From Bacteroides congonensis (GTDB lineage Bacteria > Bacteroidota > Bacteroidia > Bacteroidales > Bacteroidaceae): DNA of 64,000 bases. The translations under genes were made by a program, and so were the position numbers. This document shows, piece by piece, positions 49,847-61,000 of the stretch (position 1 is the stretch's first letter; every line of letters starts with the position of its first letter). The stretch is from positions 248,001-312,000 of the forward strand of contig NZ_FQXY01000011.1 in assembly GCF_900130125.1 (NCBI RefSeq). The letters run 5' to 3'. The notes below the pieces were generated by a model. That model worked only from the letters and a program-made list of their open reading frames with translations, was not told the origin of the DNA and did not search any database.

Positions 49847-52800
49847 ATGAAAATAAGACAGATTTGTATGATGGTGCTGTTATGGCTGGGAATGATTCCG
49901 GCAACGCAGGCACAAACTTTCGACAAATTATGGAAAGATGTAGAGCAGGCACAAAAGAAGAGCTTGCCTAAAACGGTAATAAAACTGACTGATGAGATTT
50001 ATCAGAAAGGAGAGAAGGAGAAGAATTCCGCACAGATGCTGAAGGCATATATGTGGCGGATGAAAAATCAGGAAGCACTGACACCTGATAGTTTTTATGT
50101 CGGTCTGAAAGGTCTGGAACAATGGGCGAAGCAGACGGACAAACCCATGGATCGTGCTATATTGCACTCTTTGATAGCAGGAATCTATGCTGACTATGCC
50201 GCCCGAAATCAGTGGCAACTCCGGCGAAGAACGGAAATCGTGGGGGAAACCCCTTCCACCGATATGCGTGAATGGACAGCAAATATGTTCGTCGAGAAAG
50301 TACGGACGAATACGAAAGAAGCCTTGGCAGACTCGGTACTGCTGCTCAAAACTTCCTCGCGTACCTATATTCCTTTTGTAGAACTGGGCGAAACCAGTGA
50401 GTACTATCATCATGATATGTATCATCTGCTGGCTTCCCGTGCCATAAGTGCGCTGAACCAGATAGAAAGACTGGCGCGGAACAACGGTTTTAATGAGAAC
50501 ACGCCTTCCCTTGTGAAGCAAGATATAATAAACATCTACGGAAGCATGATTGCCGCTTATAAAGCTGCCGGCCTGAAAGAAGGGTATATATTGACCGCGC
50601 TCAATTATTTGGAATGGAGACGCAATGCGGATAGGAGTTTTGTACCTTTCAAGGCACAGGAAGGACTTTTGGGATTGACGGAAGATACGTTTCTGACTGC
50701 ATTGAATACACTGAAAAGTAAGTTTGCGTCAGAACCCGTCACTGCGGAAGTCTATTTGGCGCAAGCCCGCTATGCCATCGAGAAACAACAGCAGGTCAAC
50801 GCCTTGCAACTTTGTGACGAAGCGATTCGCCTTTATCCGAATTATCGCAGGATAAATGCGCTGAAGAATCTTCGCGAGGAGATTTTGGCACCTTACTTGA
50901 ACGTCAGGGCGGAAAGTCAGGCTTTCCCGAATGAAGAGATAAAGTTGAATGTTGCACATAAGAATCTGGATGGTTTCACCGTACGGTTGTATCAGGCGAA
51001 AAAACTGGTGAAGGAACAACATTATTCGGTTCTTCGTCCGGAGGACTACCGCTCGCAAGATACGGTATTCACTTTCAAGTCTCCCGACTTAGGCTCTTAT
51101 GTAATGCGTATCGTACCCGATATTCGTGCCAAGAGGGATAGCGAAAGCGCCTTTAACGTGACACGTTTCAAAGTGTTGACGTGCCGCCTGCCTGAAAAGC
51201 AATATGAAGTGGCGACGCTCGACGGACAGACCGGGCATCCTATACCGAATGCGAAAGTCACGCTGTATAGCAATGACGAAAAAGTGTTGCAGGAGTTCAC
51301 GACCGGAGAAAATGGTAAGGTCGTATTCCCTTGGAAATCCGAATACCGCTATCTGAAGGCATCGAAAGGAAAGGATACAGCTATGCCGAGACAGGGTATT
51401 TACGGAGGAAGTTTCGGATATTACGGTGATGAAAATAAGGCGACTGAAAGCATGACGCTGCTGACCGACCGTTCCCTGTATCGTCCGGGACAGACGGTAT
51501 ATGTGAAAGGGATTGCTTATATGCAGAAATCGGATACTGCCAATGTGCTGCCGAACAAGGATTATACAGTCGTTTTATTGGACGCAAACAATCAGGAAGT
51601 GGGACAAAAGTCTGTACGTACCAATGAGTTCGGTTCATTTACCGCTGATTTTGCGTTACCTTCCGCCTGCCTGAACGGGATGTTCTCTTTAACGGCGGGG
51701 GATGGCAGGACGAGCATCCGTGTAGAGGATTATAAACGTCCGACATTTGATATCACTTTTGAGAAACAGACCGGAAGTTACAAACTCGGAGATGAAGTAC
51801 AAGTGAAAGGTAAGATACAGTCTTATAGTGGTGTGCTGCTTCAAGACCTTCCGGTGAAATATACGGTGAAGCGTTCTACTTATAGTTTTTGGAGAATCTC
51901 GGAATCCACGCAGATTGCTTCAGGAGAAGTGATTGCCGACGCGAATGGGGAATTTACAATTCCGGTTCGCCTGGAAGAGAGCGATGCTTACAAGAATAAT
52001 GATAAAGTCTATTACCGCTATTCCGTTGAAGCCACCGCTACCAATGTGGCGGGGGAGACGCAATCATCTACGGATGTGATTTCGGCGGGCAACCGTTCGT
52101 TGGTCTTGCAGATGGAATTGCAGGAAAAGACTTGTAAGGATAAACCGTTCAATATTGTGTTTAAAGCGCAGAATCTGAACGGGCAGCCTGTGGAAGTGAA
52201 AGGAAACTATGCGTTGTATCCTGCCAATGAAAAGGATTTCAAGGTATCGGGCGAGACTCCGGTAGCGACAGGGACATTTACTTCCAATGAGGAAATGACG
52301 CTCGACTGGAAGAATATCCCGTCGGGAGCTTATGTGCTGAAAGCATCGGTAAAGGATAATCAGGGAAAAGAAGTGACGGCAGATGCTAACACGGTGCTTT
52401 TCTCACGGGAAGACAAACGTCCGCCTGTGCAGTCTACCGTATGGTTCTATGCACCGAATACGGAATTTGATGCAACGCATCCGGCTGTGTTCTGTTTCGG
52501 AACTTCGGAAAAGGATGCTTATGTGATGATGAACGTATTCTGCGGTGACAAGCTGTTGGAAAGCAAGGCGCTGAATTTGTCCGATACGATTATGCGCTTT
52601 ACCTATCCGTATCAGGAAAGTTATGGCGACGGTATCTTTGTGAACTTCTGTATGGTAAGAGACGGACAAGTTTATCAGGAACAGGTTCAGGTGAAGAAGC
52701 GGTTGCCGGACAAGACGCTGGCGATGAAGTGGGAAGTGTTCCGTGATAAATTGCGTCCCGGACAGAAGGAAGAATGGAAACTGACGATTAAGACGCCGCA

Positions 52801-55591
52801 AGGACAAGCCGCCAATGCGGAGATGCTGGCAACGATGTATGATGCTTCACTCGACAAAATATGGAACCGCCGCCAAGATTTTCAGGTTTATTATAATCAG
52901 ATACTTCCTTATTCTAATTGGATGAGCGGGTATTTCGGAGGTAATTCATTTAATTATTGGTGGAACAATAAGGCTCTTAAAGTGCCGGTGATGGCGTATG
53001 ATTATTTCGTGATATCGTCAGGTATAGGAAATGTATATGCATTATCGGAGTCTTTGGCTGATGGAGTGGTGATTAGAGGTGTGTCGGTTCAGAAAAAGAT
53101 GTCGATGACAGGAAGTGTTGCAAGCCGGAGCAATGCGGCGGAAGTGAAATATGTACCGGTTTCAGTCTCCGAAGCTGCTGATGAGGCTGAATTTGAATCA
53201 GGATGGGGGCAAACAGGAGTACTTGGTAAACTTGATAATATATATGGAGAAGAAACACTCTCCGAAGCGCCTGCTGACCTGCGTACAAATCTTGCCGAAA
53301 CAGCCTTCTTCTATCCGCAACTTCGCACGAACGAGCAGGGGGAAGTCTCTTTCACTTTCACCATGCCCGAAAGTCTGACACGTTGGAACTTCCGCGGATA
53401 TTCTCATACAAAGGGAATGTTGACGGGGACATTGGACGGTGAAGCCACTACGAGCAAGGAATTTATGCTGACTCCTAATCTTCCGCGCTTCGTACGTGTG
53501 GGTGATAAGACTTCGATTGCGGCTTCTATCTCGAATATGACAGGCAAACCGCAGGCGGGAACAGTAAGCATGATTCTGTTCGACCCGATGACGGAAAAGG
53601 TTATCAGTACGCAAAAGCAGAAATTCTCGATAGCTGCCGGAAAGACGGTGGGTGTGAATTTCATGTTTGCCGTAAGTGATAAATACGAGATACTGGGTTG
53701 CCGGATGATAGCCGACAGCGGCACGTTCAGCGACGGGGAACAACAATTGCTTCCGGTACTTAGTGACAAGGAACATTTGGTGGAAACCCTTCCGATGCCT
53801 GTGCGCGGGGAAGAAACCCGTACATTCTCTCTTGATAGTTTGTTCAATCAGCACAGTAAAACGGCAACTGACCGTAAACTGACGATTGAATTTACCGGAA
53901 ATCCTGCGTGGTATGCTATTCAGGCATTGCCTTCCTTGAGCCTTCCGGTGAATAACAATGCCATTTCATGGGCTACTGCCTATTATGCGAATACACTGGC
54001 TTCATTTATAATGAACAGTCAGCCGCGCATCAAGGCGGTATTCGATAGCTGGAAACTTCAAGGTGGTACAAAAGAAACGTTCTTGAGCAACTTGCAGAAG
54101 AATCAGGAAGTAAAGAACATCTTGTTGTTCGAATCGCCGTGGGTGCTCGAAGCACAGACCGAAGAACAACAGAAAGAGCGTATCGCTACGTTGTTCGATT
54201 TGAATAATATCCGCAGCAACAATATCGCTGCCTTGACAAGATTGCAGGAATTGCAGAATTCAAGCGGTGCATGGTCATGGTATAAAGGTATGAGCGGTAG
54301 TAATTATGTTACCGCTTATATTGCAGAATTGAACGCCCGTCTTGCTTTGTTGACAGGTGAGAAGTTGAGCGGAACCGCGCTTACTTTGCAGACTAATGCG
54401 CTGAAATATCTGCATCAGTCGGCTTTGGAAGAATACAAGAATATTCTGAAAGAGCAGAAAAAGGGGACGAAGTTCACAGGAGTTTCGGGCAGTATCCTGC
54501 AATATCTATATATTATCGCCATTTCCGGTGAACAGGTTCCTGCGGCCAATAAAGCAGCGTATGCTTATTATCTCTCCAAAGTGAAAGAATTGCTTCCGTC
54601 GGCTTCGATGGATACCAAGGCTATTGCGGCTATCGTGCTTGACAAGGCGGGACATAAGAAAGAAGCGCAGGAATTTGTCGCTTCCCTGAAAGAGCATCTG
54701 ACGAAAACGGATGAACAGGGTATGTTCTTCGCTTTCAACGAGAATCCTTACACATGGGGCGGAATGAAGATGCAAGCTCATGTAGATGTGATGGAAGCAT
54801 TGGAACTGATTGGCGGCAATAACGATACGGTGGAAGAGATGAAACTTTGGCTGTTGAAGCAGAAGCAGACGCAGCAATGGGATTCACCGGTGGCTACGGC
54901 GGACGCTGTGTATGCGTTGCTGATGAAAGGTACCAATCTGCTCGATAATCAGGGTGATGTACGTATCGTGATTGCTAATGAAGTATTGGAAACGGTTTCA
55001 CCAAGCAAGACTACCGTTCCGGGACTGGGATATATCAAGCGTTCGTTCACACAGAAAGATGTGGTGGATGCCCGCAAGATTGAAGTGGAAAAGAGAAATC
55101 CGGGCATTGCGTGGGGAGCTGTATATGCGGAATACGAATCGCCCATTCGTGATGTGAAACAACAAGGCGGTGAGTTGAATGTACAGAAACAGTTGTATGT
55201 GGAACGCACGGTCGGTAATACGCCGCAACTGCAACCGATTACGTCGAAGACAGTGCTTCAGGTAGGTGATAAGGTCGTTTCACGGTTGAGCATCCGCGCA
55301 GACCGTCCAATGGACTTTGTACAGTTGAAAGACCAGCGCGGCGCTTGCTTCGAACCTATCGGCAGCATCTCCGGCTATCGCTGGAACAACGGTATCGGCT
55401 ACTATGTGGATATCAAGGATGCTTCCACCAATTTCTTCTTTGACCATCTTGGAAAAGGGGTATATGTGTTGGAATACAGCTACCGTGTGAGCCGTGCAGG
55501 TACTTACGAGACGGGGCTGGCAACCATGCAATGTGCCTATGCACCGGAATATGCCACTCATTCCGCTTCGATGACGGTAGAAGTGAAATAA
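49847..55591 (+). CDS. Alpha-2-macroglobulin family protein without thioester
   Basis: This 1914-residue protein has a signal peptide (MKIRQICMMVLLWLGMIPAT, cleaved near QAQ) and an N-terminal helical repeat region (about residues 25-380). MG domains follow, including the MG2-type LYRPGQTVYVKGIAYM near residue 544, then the A2M domain FFYPQLRTNEQGEVSFTF near residue 1155. The terpenoid-cyclase-like helical barrel and a C-terminal domain complete it. At the place of the C-x-E-Q thioester I read LPVNNNAISWATAYYANT, with no Cys-Glu-Gln, so covalent trapping is not expected. Bacterial homologues are periplasmic protease inhibitors or envelope-protection proteins, often lacking the thioester in this phylum. 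It is the largest gene in the window. Confidence 0.92.
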   Translation: MKIRQICMMVLLWLGMIPATQAQTFDKLWKDVEQAQKKSLPKTVIKLTDEIYQKGEKEKNSAQMLKAYMWRMKNQEALTPDSFYVGLKGLEQWAKQTDKPMDRAILHSLIAGIYADYAARNQWQLRRRTEIVGETPSTDMREWTANMFVEKVRTNTKEALADSVLLLKTSSRTYIPFVELGETSEYYHHDMYHLLASRAISALNQIERLARNNGFNENTPSLVKQDIINIYGSMIAAYKAAGLKEGYILTALNYLEWRRNADRSFVPFKAQEGLLGLTEDTFLTALNTLKSKFASEPVTAEVYLAQARYAIEKQQQVNALQLCDEAIRLYPNYRRINALKNLREEILAPYLNVRAESQAFPNEEIKLNVAHKNLDGFTVRLYQAKKLVKEQHYSVLRPEDYRSQDTVFTFKSPDLGSYVMRIVPDIRAKRDSESAFNVTRFKVLTCRLPEKQYEVATLDGQTGHPIPNAKVTLYSNDEKVLQEFTTGENGKVVFPWKSEYRYLKASKGKDTAMPRQGIYGGSFGYYGDENKATESMTLLTDRSLYRPGQTVYVKGIAYMQKSDTANVLPNKDYTVVLLDANNQEVGQKSVRTNEFGSFTADFALPSACLNGMFSLTAGDGRTSIRVEDYKRPTFDITFEKQTGSYKLGDEVQVKGKIQSYSGVLLQDLPVKYTVKRSTYSFWRISESTQIASGEVIADANGEFTIPVRLEESDAYKNNDKVYYRYSVEATATNVAGETQSSTDVISAGNRSLVLQMELQEKTCKDKPFNIVFKAQNLNGQPVEVKGNYALYPANEKDFKVSGETPVATGTFTSNEEMTLDWKNIPSGAYVLKASVKDNQGKEVTADANTVLFSREDKRPPVQSTVWFYAPNTEFDATHPAVFCFGTSEKDAYVMMNVFCGDKLLESKALNLSDTIMRFTYPYQESYGDGIFVNFCMVRDGQVYQEQVQVKKRLPDKTLAMKWEVFRDKLRPGQKEEWKLTIKTPQGQAANAEMLATMYDASLDKIWNRRQDFQVYYNQILPYSNWMSGYFGGNSFNYWWNNKALKVPVMAYDYFVISSGIGNVYALSESLADGVVIRGVSVQKKMSMTGSVASRSNAAEVKYVPVSVSEAADEAEFESGWGQTGVLGKLDNIYGEETLSEAPADLRTNLAETAFFYPQLRTNEQGEVSFTFTMPESLTRWNFRGYSHTKGMLTGTLDGEATTSKEFMLTPNLPRFVRVGDKTSIAASISNMTGKPQAGTVSMILFDPMTEKVISTQKQKFSIAAGKTVGVNFMFAVSDKYEILGCRMIADSGTFSDGEQQLLPVLSDKEHLVETLPMPVRGEETRTFSLDSLFNQHSKTATDRKLTIEFTGNPAWYAIQALPSLSLPVNNNAISWATAYYANTLASFIMNSQPRIKAVFDSWKLQGGTKETFLSNLQKNQEVKNILLFESPWVLEAQTEEQQKERIATLFDLNNIRSNNIAALTRLQELQNSSGAWSWYKGMSGSNYVTAYIAELNARLALLTGEKLSGTALTLQTNALKYLHQSALEEYKNILKEQKKGTKFTGVSGSILQYLYIIAISGEQVPAANKAAYAYYLSKVKELLPSASMDTKAIAAIVLDKAGHKKEAQEFVASLKEHLTKTDEQGMFFAFNENPYTWGGMKMQAHVDVMEALELIGGNNDTVEEMKLWLLKQKQTQQWDSPVATADAVYALLMKGTNLLDNQGDVRIVIANEVLETVSPSKTTVPGLGYIKRSFTQKDVVDARKIEVEKRNPGIAWGAVYAEYESPIRDVKQQGGELNVQKQLYVERTVGNTPQLQPITSKTVLQVGDKVVSRLSIRADRPMDFVQLKDQRGACFEPIGSISGYRWNNGIGYYVDIKDASTNFFFDHLGKGVYVLEYSYRVSRAGTYETGLATMQCAYAPEYATHSASMTVEVK

Positions 55592-55600
55592 TTATTTATT

Positions 55601-55627
55601 AACGGTGAACGGTCAACGTTCACCGTT
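55601..55627 (+). terminator. Hairpin after the macroglobulin gene
   Basis: AACGGTGAACG (55601-55611) and CGTTCACCGTT (55617-55627) form a perfect stem with a five-base loop. The downstream T run is weak, so termination is partial at best. Confidence 0.55.
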
Positions 55628-55668
55628 AATAATCCTTTCAATCCATACGATATCTCATCTAAAACAGC

Positions 55669-55676
55669 TACATTTG
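55669..55676 (+). promoter_or_regulatory. -7 box of the DUF1573 gene
   Basis: TACATTTG matches the consensus. It rules out the GTG at 55676 as start, since that would lie upstream of transcription. Confidence 0.6.
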
Positions 55677-55699
55677 TGCACCAAAATAAAATGTATCGC

Positions 55700-56767
55700 A
55701 TGAAACGTAGTTTACTATCCATATTTTTTCTGCTTTCTGTCGCTTTGGCAGCCGTTGCCCAACCCCGTATCTCTTCGAATAAAGAGACACACAACTTTGG
55801 ACAAATAGAGTGGAAACGCCCGGTGACAGTGGAATATACAATCACTAATACCGGTAACCAGCCATTGGTTCTCACCAATGTCACCACTTCCTGCGCCTGC
55901 TCCGTAGCCGACTGGACGAAGGAACCGATTGCTCCGGGAGCAAAGGGAACGGTGAAGGCTTCCTTTGACGCAAAGGCGTTGGGACGTTTTGAAAAGTCGG
56001 TCGGGATATACAGCAATGCTACTCCGAATCTGGTTTATCTGAAGTTTACCGGAGAGGTGGTGCAGGAAGTGAAGGATTTTACAAAGATTCTTCCGTATGC
56101 TATCGGGAATATCCGCCTGGATCGTGACGAGTTTGCTTTCCCTGATGTATATCACGGTCAGCAGCCTTCAATGACTTTCAACATAGCTAACTTGTCCGAC
56201 CGTCCGTATGAACCGGTATTGATGCATCTGCCCCCTTATCTTAAAATGGAAGCGGAACCGAAAGTCCTGCTGAAAGGCAAGAAAGGAACTGTCAAACTGA
56301 CATTGGATGCCAGCCAGTTGAAAGATTACGGTTTGACGCAGACTTCTGTTTATCTTTCCCGCTTCTCCGGCGACAAGGTGAGCGAAGAAAATGAAATCCC
56401 TGTTTCTGCCATTCTTCTTCCCGATTTCTCACGTATGACGGCTACGGATTCGCTGAATGCCCCTGCCATACGTATCTCGGAAACGGATATTGACCTGAGT
56501 GTACCGTTAATCAAGAAGAAAAAGGCAAGCTATGATATATTGATTGCTAACGCGGGTAAGACTCCGTTGATTATCAGTAAATTGCAGGTGTTCAATTCAT
56601 CAGTAGGGGTAAGCCTGAAGAAAACGGTACTTCCGCCGGATGGAATGACGAAACTGAAAGTGACGATTCGCAAGCGTGATGTGGGTAATAAGAAACATCA
56701 TTTACGTATTTTGATGATAACGAACGACCCGATGCGCCCGAAAGTCGAAATCAATATCAAACGCTAA
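55700..56767 (+). CDS. DUF1573 domain protein, exported
   Basis: ATG 55700 (MKRSLLSIFFLLSVALAAVA, cleaved near QPR) gives about 355 residues; ATG 55691 is an alternative. The DUF1573 (immunoglobulin-like) unit is RISSNKETHNFGQIEWKRPV, VEYTITNTGNQPLVLTNVTT and SCACSVADW. Further Ig-like beta domains fill the remainder (SYDILIANAGKTPLIISKLQ). Location is periplasmic or outer membrane. The function is not known. It is expressed from its own promoter and lies 12 bp before MeaB, so the two may share a transcript. Confidence 0.85.
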   Translation: MKRSLLSIFFLLSVALAAVAQPRISSNKETHNFGQIEWKRPVTVEYTITNTGNQPLVLTNVTTSCACSVADWTKEPIAPGAKGTVKASFDAKALGRFEKSVGIYSNATPNLVYLKFTGEVVQEVKDFTKILPYAIGNIRLDRDEFAFPDVYHGQQPSMTFNIANLSDRPYEPVLMHLPPYLKMEAEPKVLLKGKKGTVKLTLDASQLKDYGLTQTSVYLSRFSGDKVSEENEIPVSAILLPDFSRMTATDSLNAPAIRISETDIDLSVPLIKKKKASYDILIANAGKTPLIISKLQVFNSSVGVSLKKTVLPPDGMTKLKVTIRKRDVGNKKHHLRILMITNDPMRPKVEINIKR

Positions 56768-56779
56768 ATCTTATTTGTC

Positions 56780-57871
56780 ATGGAACATCCTGAAAATAGT
56801 GAAGAATATAAGGGACTCGTTGTCAACAAAGGCATTGAGCAACCTTCGTCTGTGAATCCTTACTTGAAACGGAAACCTAAGAAACGTCAACTTTCGGTAG
56901 CTGAGTTTGTAGAGGGTATTACAAAAGGCGATGTCACTATATTGAGTCAGGCCGTGACATTGGTGGAAAGTGTGAAGCCTGAACATCAGGCTGTTGCCCA
57001 GGAAGTGATAGAGAAGTGCCTGCCTTATTCCGGCAATTCTATCCGGGTGGGTATCAGTGGCGTTCCCGGTGCGGGAAAGAGTACGTCGATTGATGTGTTC
57101 GGTTTGCATGTGCTCGAAAAAGGGGGGAAGTTGGCTGTATTGGCTATCGACCCGAGTAGCGAGCGCAGTAAAGGGAGTATTCTGGGAGACAAGACCCGTA
57201 TGGAGCAGCTTTCTGTACATCCGAAGTCATTTATACGCCCTAGCCCGTCAGCGGGTTCGTTGGGCGGCGTGGCACGTAAGACGCGTGAGACGATTGTGCT
57301 TTGTGAAGCTGCCGGATTCGATAAGATTTTTGTGGAAACCGTCGGTGTGGGACAGAGTGAAACGGCTGTTCATTCGATGGTGGATTTCTTCCTGTTGATT
57401 CAACTGGCGGGGACGGGGGATGAATTGCAGGGAATCAAACGCGGTATCATGGAAATGGCGGACGGCATTGTGATAAACAAGGCGGACGGTGATAATCTGG
57501 AACGTGCAAAATTGGCCGCTACGCAATTCCGCAGCGCTTTGCATCTGTTTCCTGCACCCGAATCAGGTTGGACGCCACAGGTGCTGACCTATTCCGGCTT
57601 TTATAATATTGGTGTCAAGGAAGTGTGGGACATGGTCTATGCCTATATGGATTTCGTGAAGAAGAACGGTTATTTTGAATATCGCCGCAACGAGCAAAGC
57701 AAATACTGGATGTATGAAAGCATCAACGAGCAACTGCGTGACAGTTTCTATCATAATCCGAAGATTGAAGCGAGGCTTCAGGAAAAGGAACGCCAGGTGT
57801 TGAGTGGTAACTTGACTTCGTTTATCGCCGCGAAGAGTTTGCTCGATACTTATTTTGAAGATTTGAAGTAA
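56780..57871 (+). CDS. meaB: Methylmalonyl-CoA mutase-associated GTPase MeaB
   Basis: This 363-residue G3E GTPase has Walker A GISGVPGAGKSTSIDVFG (about residue 92), Walker B/G3 KIFVETVGVGQSE, and base-specificity NKADGDN. It protects and reactivates the B12-dependent methylmalonyl-CoA mutase used in propionate formation, a hallmark of Bacteroides. The mutase genes (mutA/mutB) are not in the window. Its start follows the DUF1573 stop by 12 bp. Confidence 0.95.
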   Translation: MEHPENSEEYKGLVVNKGIEQPSSVNPYLKRKPKKRQLSVAEFVEGITKGDVTILSQAVTLVESVKPEHQAVAQEVIEKCLPYSGNSIRVGISGVPGAGKSTSIDVFGLHVLEKGGKLAVLAIDPSSERSKGSILGDKTRMEQLSVHPKSFIRPSPSAGSLGGVARKTRETIVLCEAAGFDKIFVETVGVGQSETAVHSMVDFFLLIQLAGTGDELQGIKRGIMEMADGIVINKADGDNLERAKLAATQFRSALHLFPAPESGWTPQVLTYSGFYNIGVKEVWDMVYAYMDFVKKNGYFEYRRNEQSKYWMYESINEQLRDSFYHNPKIEARLQEKERQVLSGNLTSFIAAKSLLDTYFEDLK

Positions 57872-57970
57872 GGATACCGGTAAAGTTTGGTGGCGGGAGC
57901 CGCTTGCTGAATAAACTTTTTATCTTTAAACTAGAGAAAATACGTTAAAATTTTCGTTTTCATGTAGGAC

Positions 57971-58014
57971 TCTATGCTTTTTGCGTGTATTTATTATAAA
58001 GCGGAAAGCATAGA
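57971..58014. repeat. Perfect inverted repeat before the beta-galactosidase gene
   Basis: TCTATGCTTT (57971-57980) and AAAGCATAGA (58005-58014) form an inverted repeat with a 24-base gap, ending 14 bases before the gene. It may be an operator or a transcriptional attenuator; no T run follows. Confidence 0.5.
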
Positions 58015-58028
58015 TATAGATACATGGC

Positions 58029-61000
58029 ATGAATAATTTTTATCGACTTAAATACCTTATGAACAAAACCTTGTTAACCGGTCTTTTGTGCTGTACCCTG
58101 ACAACACAAAGTTTTGCAGGCCAACCATTAGAGGGCTTCACGTATGCTTCGGTGAGTGCTCCGGCAGGAAATGAGTGGGAATCTCCCGAAAATCTGGCAT
58201 TGAATAAGGAACAGCCGCATGCTTATTTCTTTTCATTCCAGAATTTGGAAAGTGCACGTAAAGTATTGCCTGAGAACAGTAAGTTCTGGCAATCACTGGA
58301 TGGTGACTGGAAGTTCCATTGGGCACCCGATCCCGATGCCCGCCCGAAAGATTTTTATCAGACAGATTTTGATGTTACTTCGTGGGATGTAATCCCCGTG
58401 CCGTCCAGTTGGAATATTTATGGTATTCAGAAAGACGGAAGCCGGAAGTATGGAACGCCTATTTATGTCAATCAACCGGTTATTTTCCAGCATAGTGTGA
58501 AGGTGGACGACTGGCGTGGGGGAGTGATGCGCACGCCGCCTGCTAATTGGACTACCTATAAAGACCGCAATGAAGTGGGTTCGTTCCGCCGCGATTTTGA
58601 TATACCGCAGGATTGGGACGGACGGGAAATCTTTATCAGTTTCGATGGGGTGGATTCTTTCTTCTATCTGTGGATTAACGGCAAGTATGTGGGCTTTTCC
58701 AAGAACTCACGCAATACTGCTAATTTTAATATCACCCCGTATCTGCAAAAAGGTAAGAACACGGTGGCTGCCGAAGTATATCGCAGCTCGGACGGTTCGT
58801 TCCTGGAAGCGCAGGATATGTTCCGTTTGCCGGGCATCTTCCGTACGGTAGCTTTGTATTCGGTGCCTAAAGTTCACTTCCGCGACTTGGTGGCTACTCC
58901 CGATTTGGATGCGGCTTATACGGACGGTTCTCTGACTATCAATGCCGATATTCGTAATTTGGATAAGAAAGCGGCCAAGAATTATAAAGTGTATTATTCT
59001 TTGTATGCCAACAAGCTCTACTCTGACGAGAATACGTTGGTGGATGGTGTCTTGTCTCCTGTGATAGAGAAGATTGAGCCGAATGAAACGGGGCGGATTC
59101 AGACGGTCTTTAACGTAAAAGCTCCGAATAAATGGTCGGCAGAGTTTCCGTATCGCTATACGTTGGTAGCCGAGCTGAAGGACAAGAAGAACAAGACGAT
59201 TGAGACGGTTTCTACGATTGTGGGATTCCGCAAGGTGGAAATCAAGGATACGCCTGCATCGGCGGATGAATTCGGGCTTGCGGGACGTTATTATTATATC
59301 AATGGAAAAACGGTCAAGCTGAAAGGGGTGAACCGCCATGAATCCAATCCGGCGGTGGGACATGCCATCACCCGTGAGATGATGGAAAAAGAGATAATGC
59401 TGATGAAACGTGCGAATATCAACCATGTGCGTAATTCGCATTATCCCGATGATCCTTATTGGTATTTCCTGTGTAATAAATACGGCATTTATCTGGAAGA
59501 TGAGGCGAATATCGAATCACATGAATATTATTATGGCGCTGCTTCCCTTTCTCATCCGGTGGAATGGAAGAATGCGCATGTAGCCCGTGTGATGGAGATG
59601 GTACACGCTAATGTGAATAATCCGTCTATCGTTATTTGGTCGTTGGGCAACGAAGCAGGGCCGGGTAAGAACTTTGTGGCTGCTTATGATGCGTTGAAGA
59701 AGTTTGATTTGTCCCGTCCTGTGCAGTATGAACGTAATAATGATATTGTGGATATGGGCTCTAACCAGTATCCGTCTATCGGCTGGGTACGCGGTGCGGT
59801 GAAGGGAAAATATGATATTAAGTATCCTTTCCATATTTCGGAATATGCTCATTCGATGGGTAATGCCTGTGGTAACCTGGTGGATTACTGGGATGCGATG
59901 GAGTCTACCAATTTCTTCTGTGGTGGCGCTATCTGGGATTGGGTAGACCAGTCTATGTATAATTATGACCCGAAGACGGGTACTCGCTACTTGGCTTATG
60001 GCGGTGACTTTGGGGATACTCCTAATGACGGGCAGTTTGTAATGAACGGCATTGTATTTGGTGATTTGGAGCCGAAACCGCAATATTATGAAGTGAAGAA
60101 AGTATATCAGAATATAGATGTAAAAGCGGTTAACCTTGAAAAAGGCATATTCGAAGTCTTCAATAAGTATTATTTCAAAAACTTGGCGGATGATTATCAA
60201 TTGGTGTGGTCATTGTACGAGGATGGAAAATCGGTACAAACCAGTCAACCGATGGATATTAATGTAGCACCCCGTCAACGTATGCAGGTTACGCTGCCTT
60301 ATAACCAAACTCTTAAAAAGGATGCCGAATACTTTGTAAAAGTGCAGTTTGTCCTGAAAGACAAGATGCCTTGGGCTGCTAAGGATTTTGTGATGGCGGA
60401 AGAACAGATTCAAGTCAAAGCGGCTACTGACCGTCCGTCAATCAGCGAAGTGGTTGCTGGTTCAGAAGAACTGAAAAGCCTTATTGACCCTAAAACAAGG
60501 AATGTTCAGATAACAGGAACAGGCTTCGAAGTGAATTTTGATTCACAGACCGGAAGCATCTATAACCTGACTTATGGCGGTGAGAAAGTAATAACAGACG
60601 GGAATGGCCCGAAACTGGATGCTCTCCGTGCTTTCACGAATAATGATAACTGGTTCTATCAGCCTTGGTTTGAACATGGCTTGCACAACTTGATTCATAC
60701 AGTGAAGGAAGTAACGGTAGTCGGAAAAGATAATACCGTTATGGTGAGCTATACGGTAGAATCTCAAGCTCCGAACGGTGCACGCATCAAAGGCGGCACA
60801 AGCTCCGGTAAAAACAGCATTGAGGAACTGACAGACCGGAAGTTTGATAATAACGACTTTAAGTTTACTACCAATCAGATATGGACTGTTTATCAGGATG
60901 GTTCTATCGAGTTACAGGCAAGCATTACTTCCAATCGTTCGAGTCTCGTTCTCCCTCGTTTGGGTTATATGGTGAAAATGCCGCAGCAATATGCAGACTT

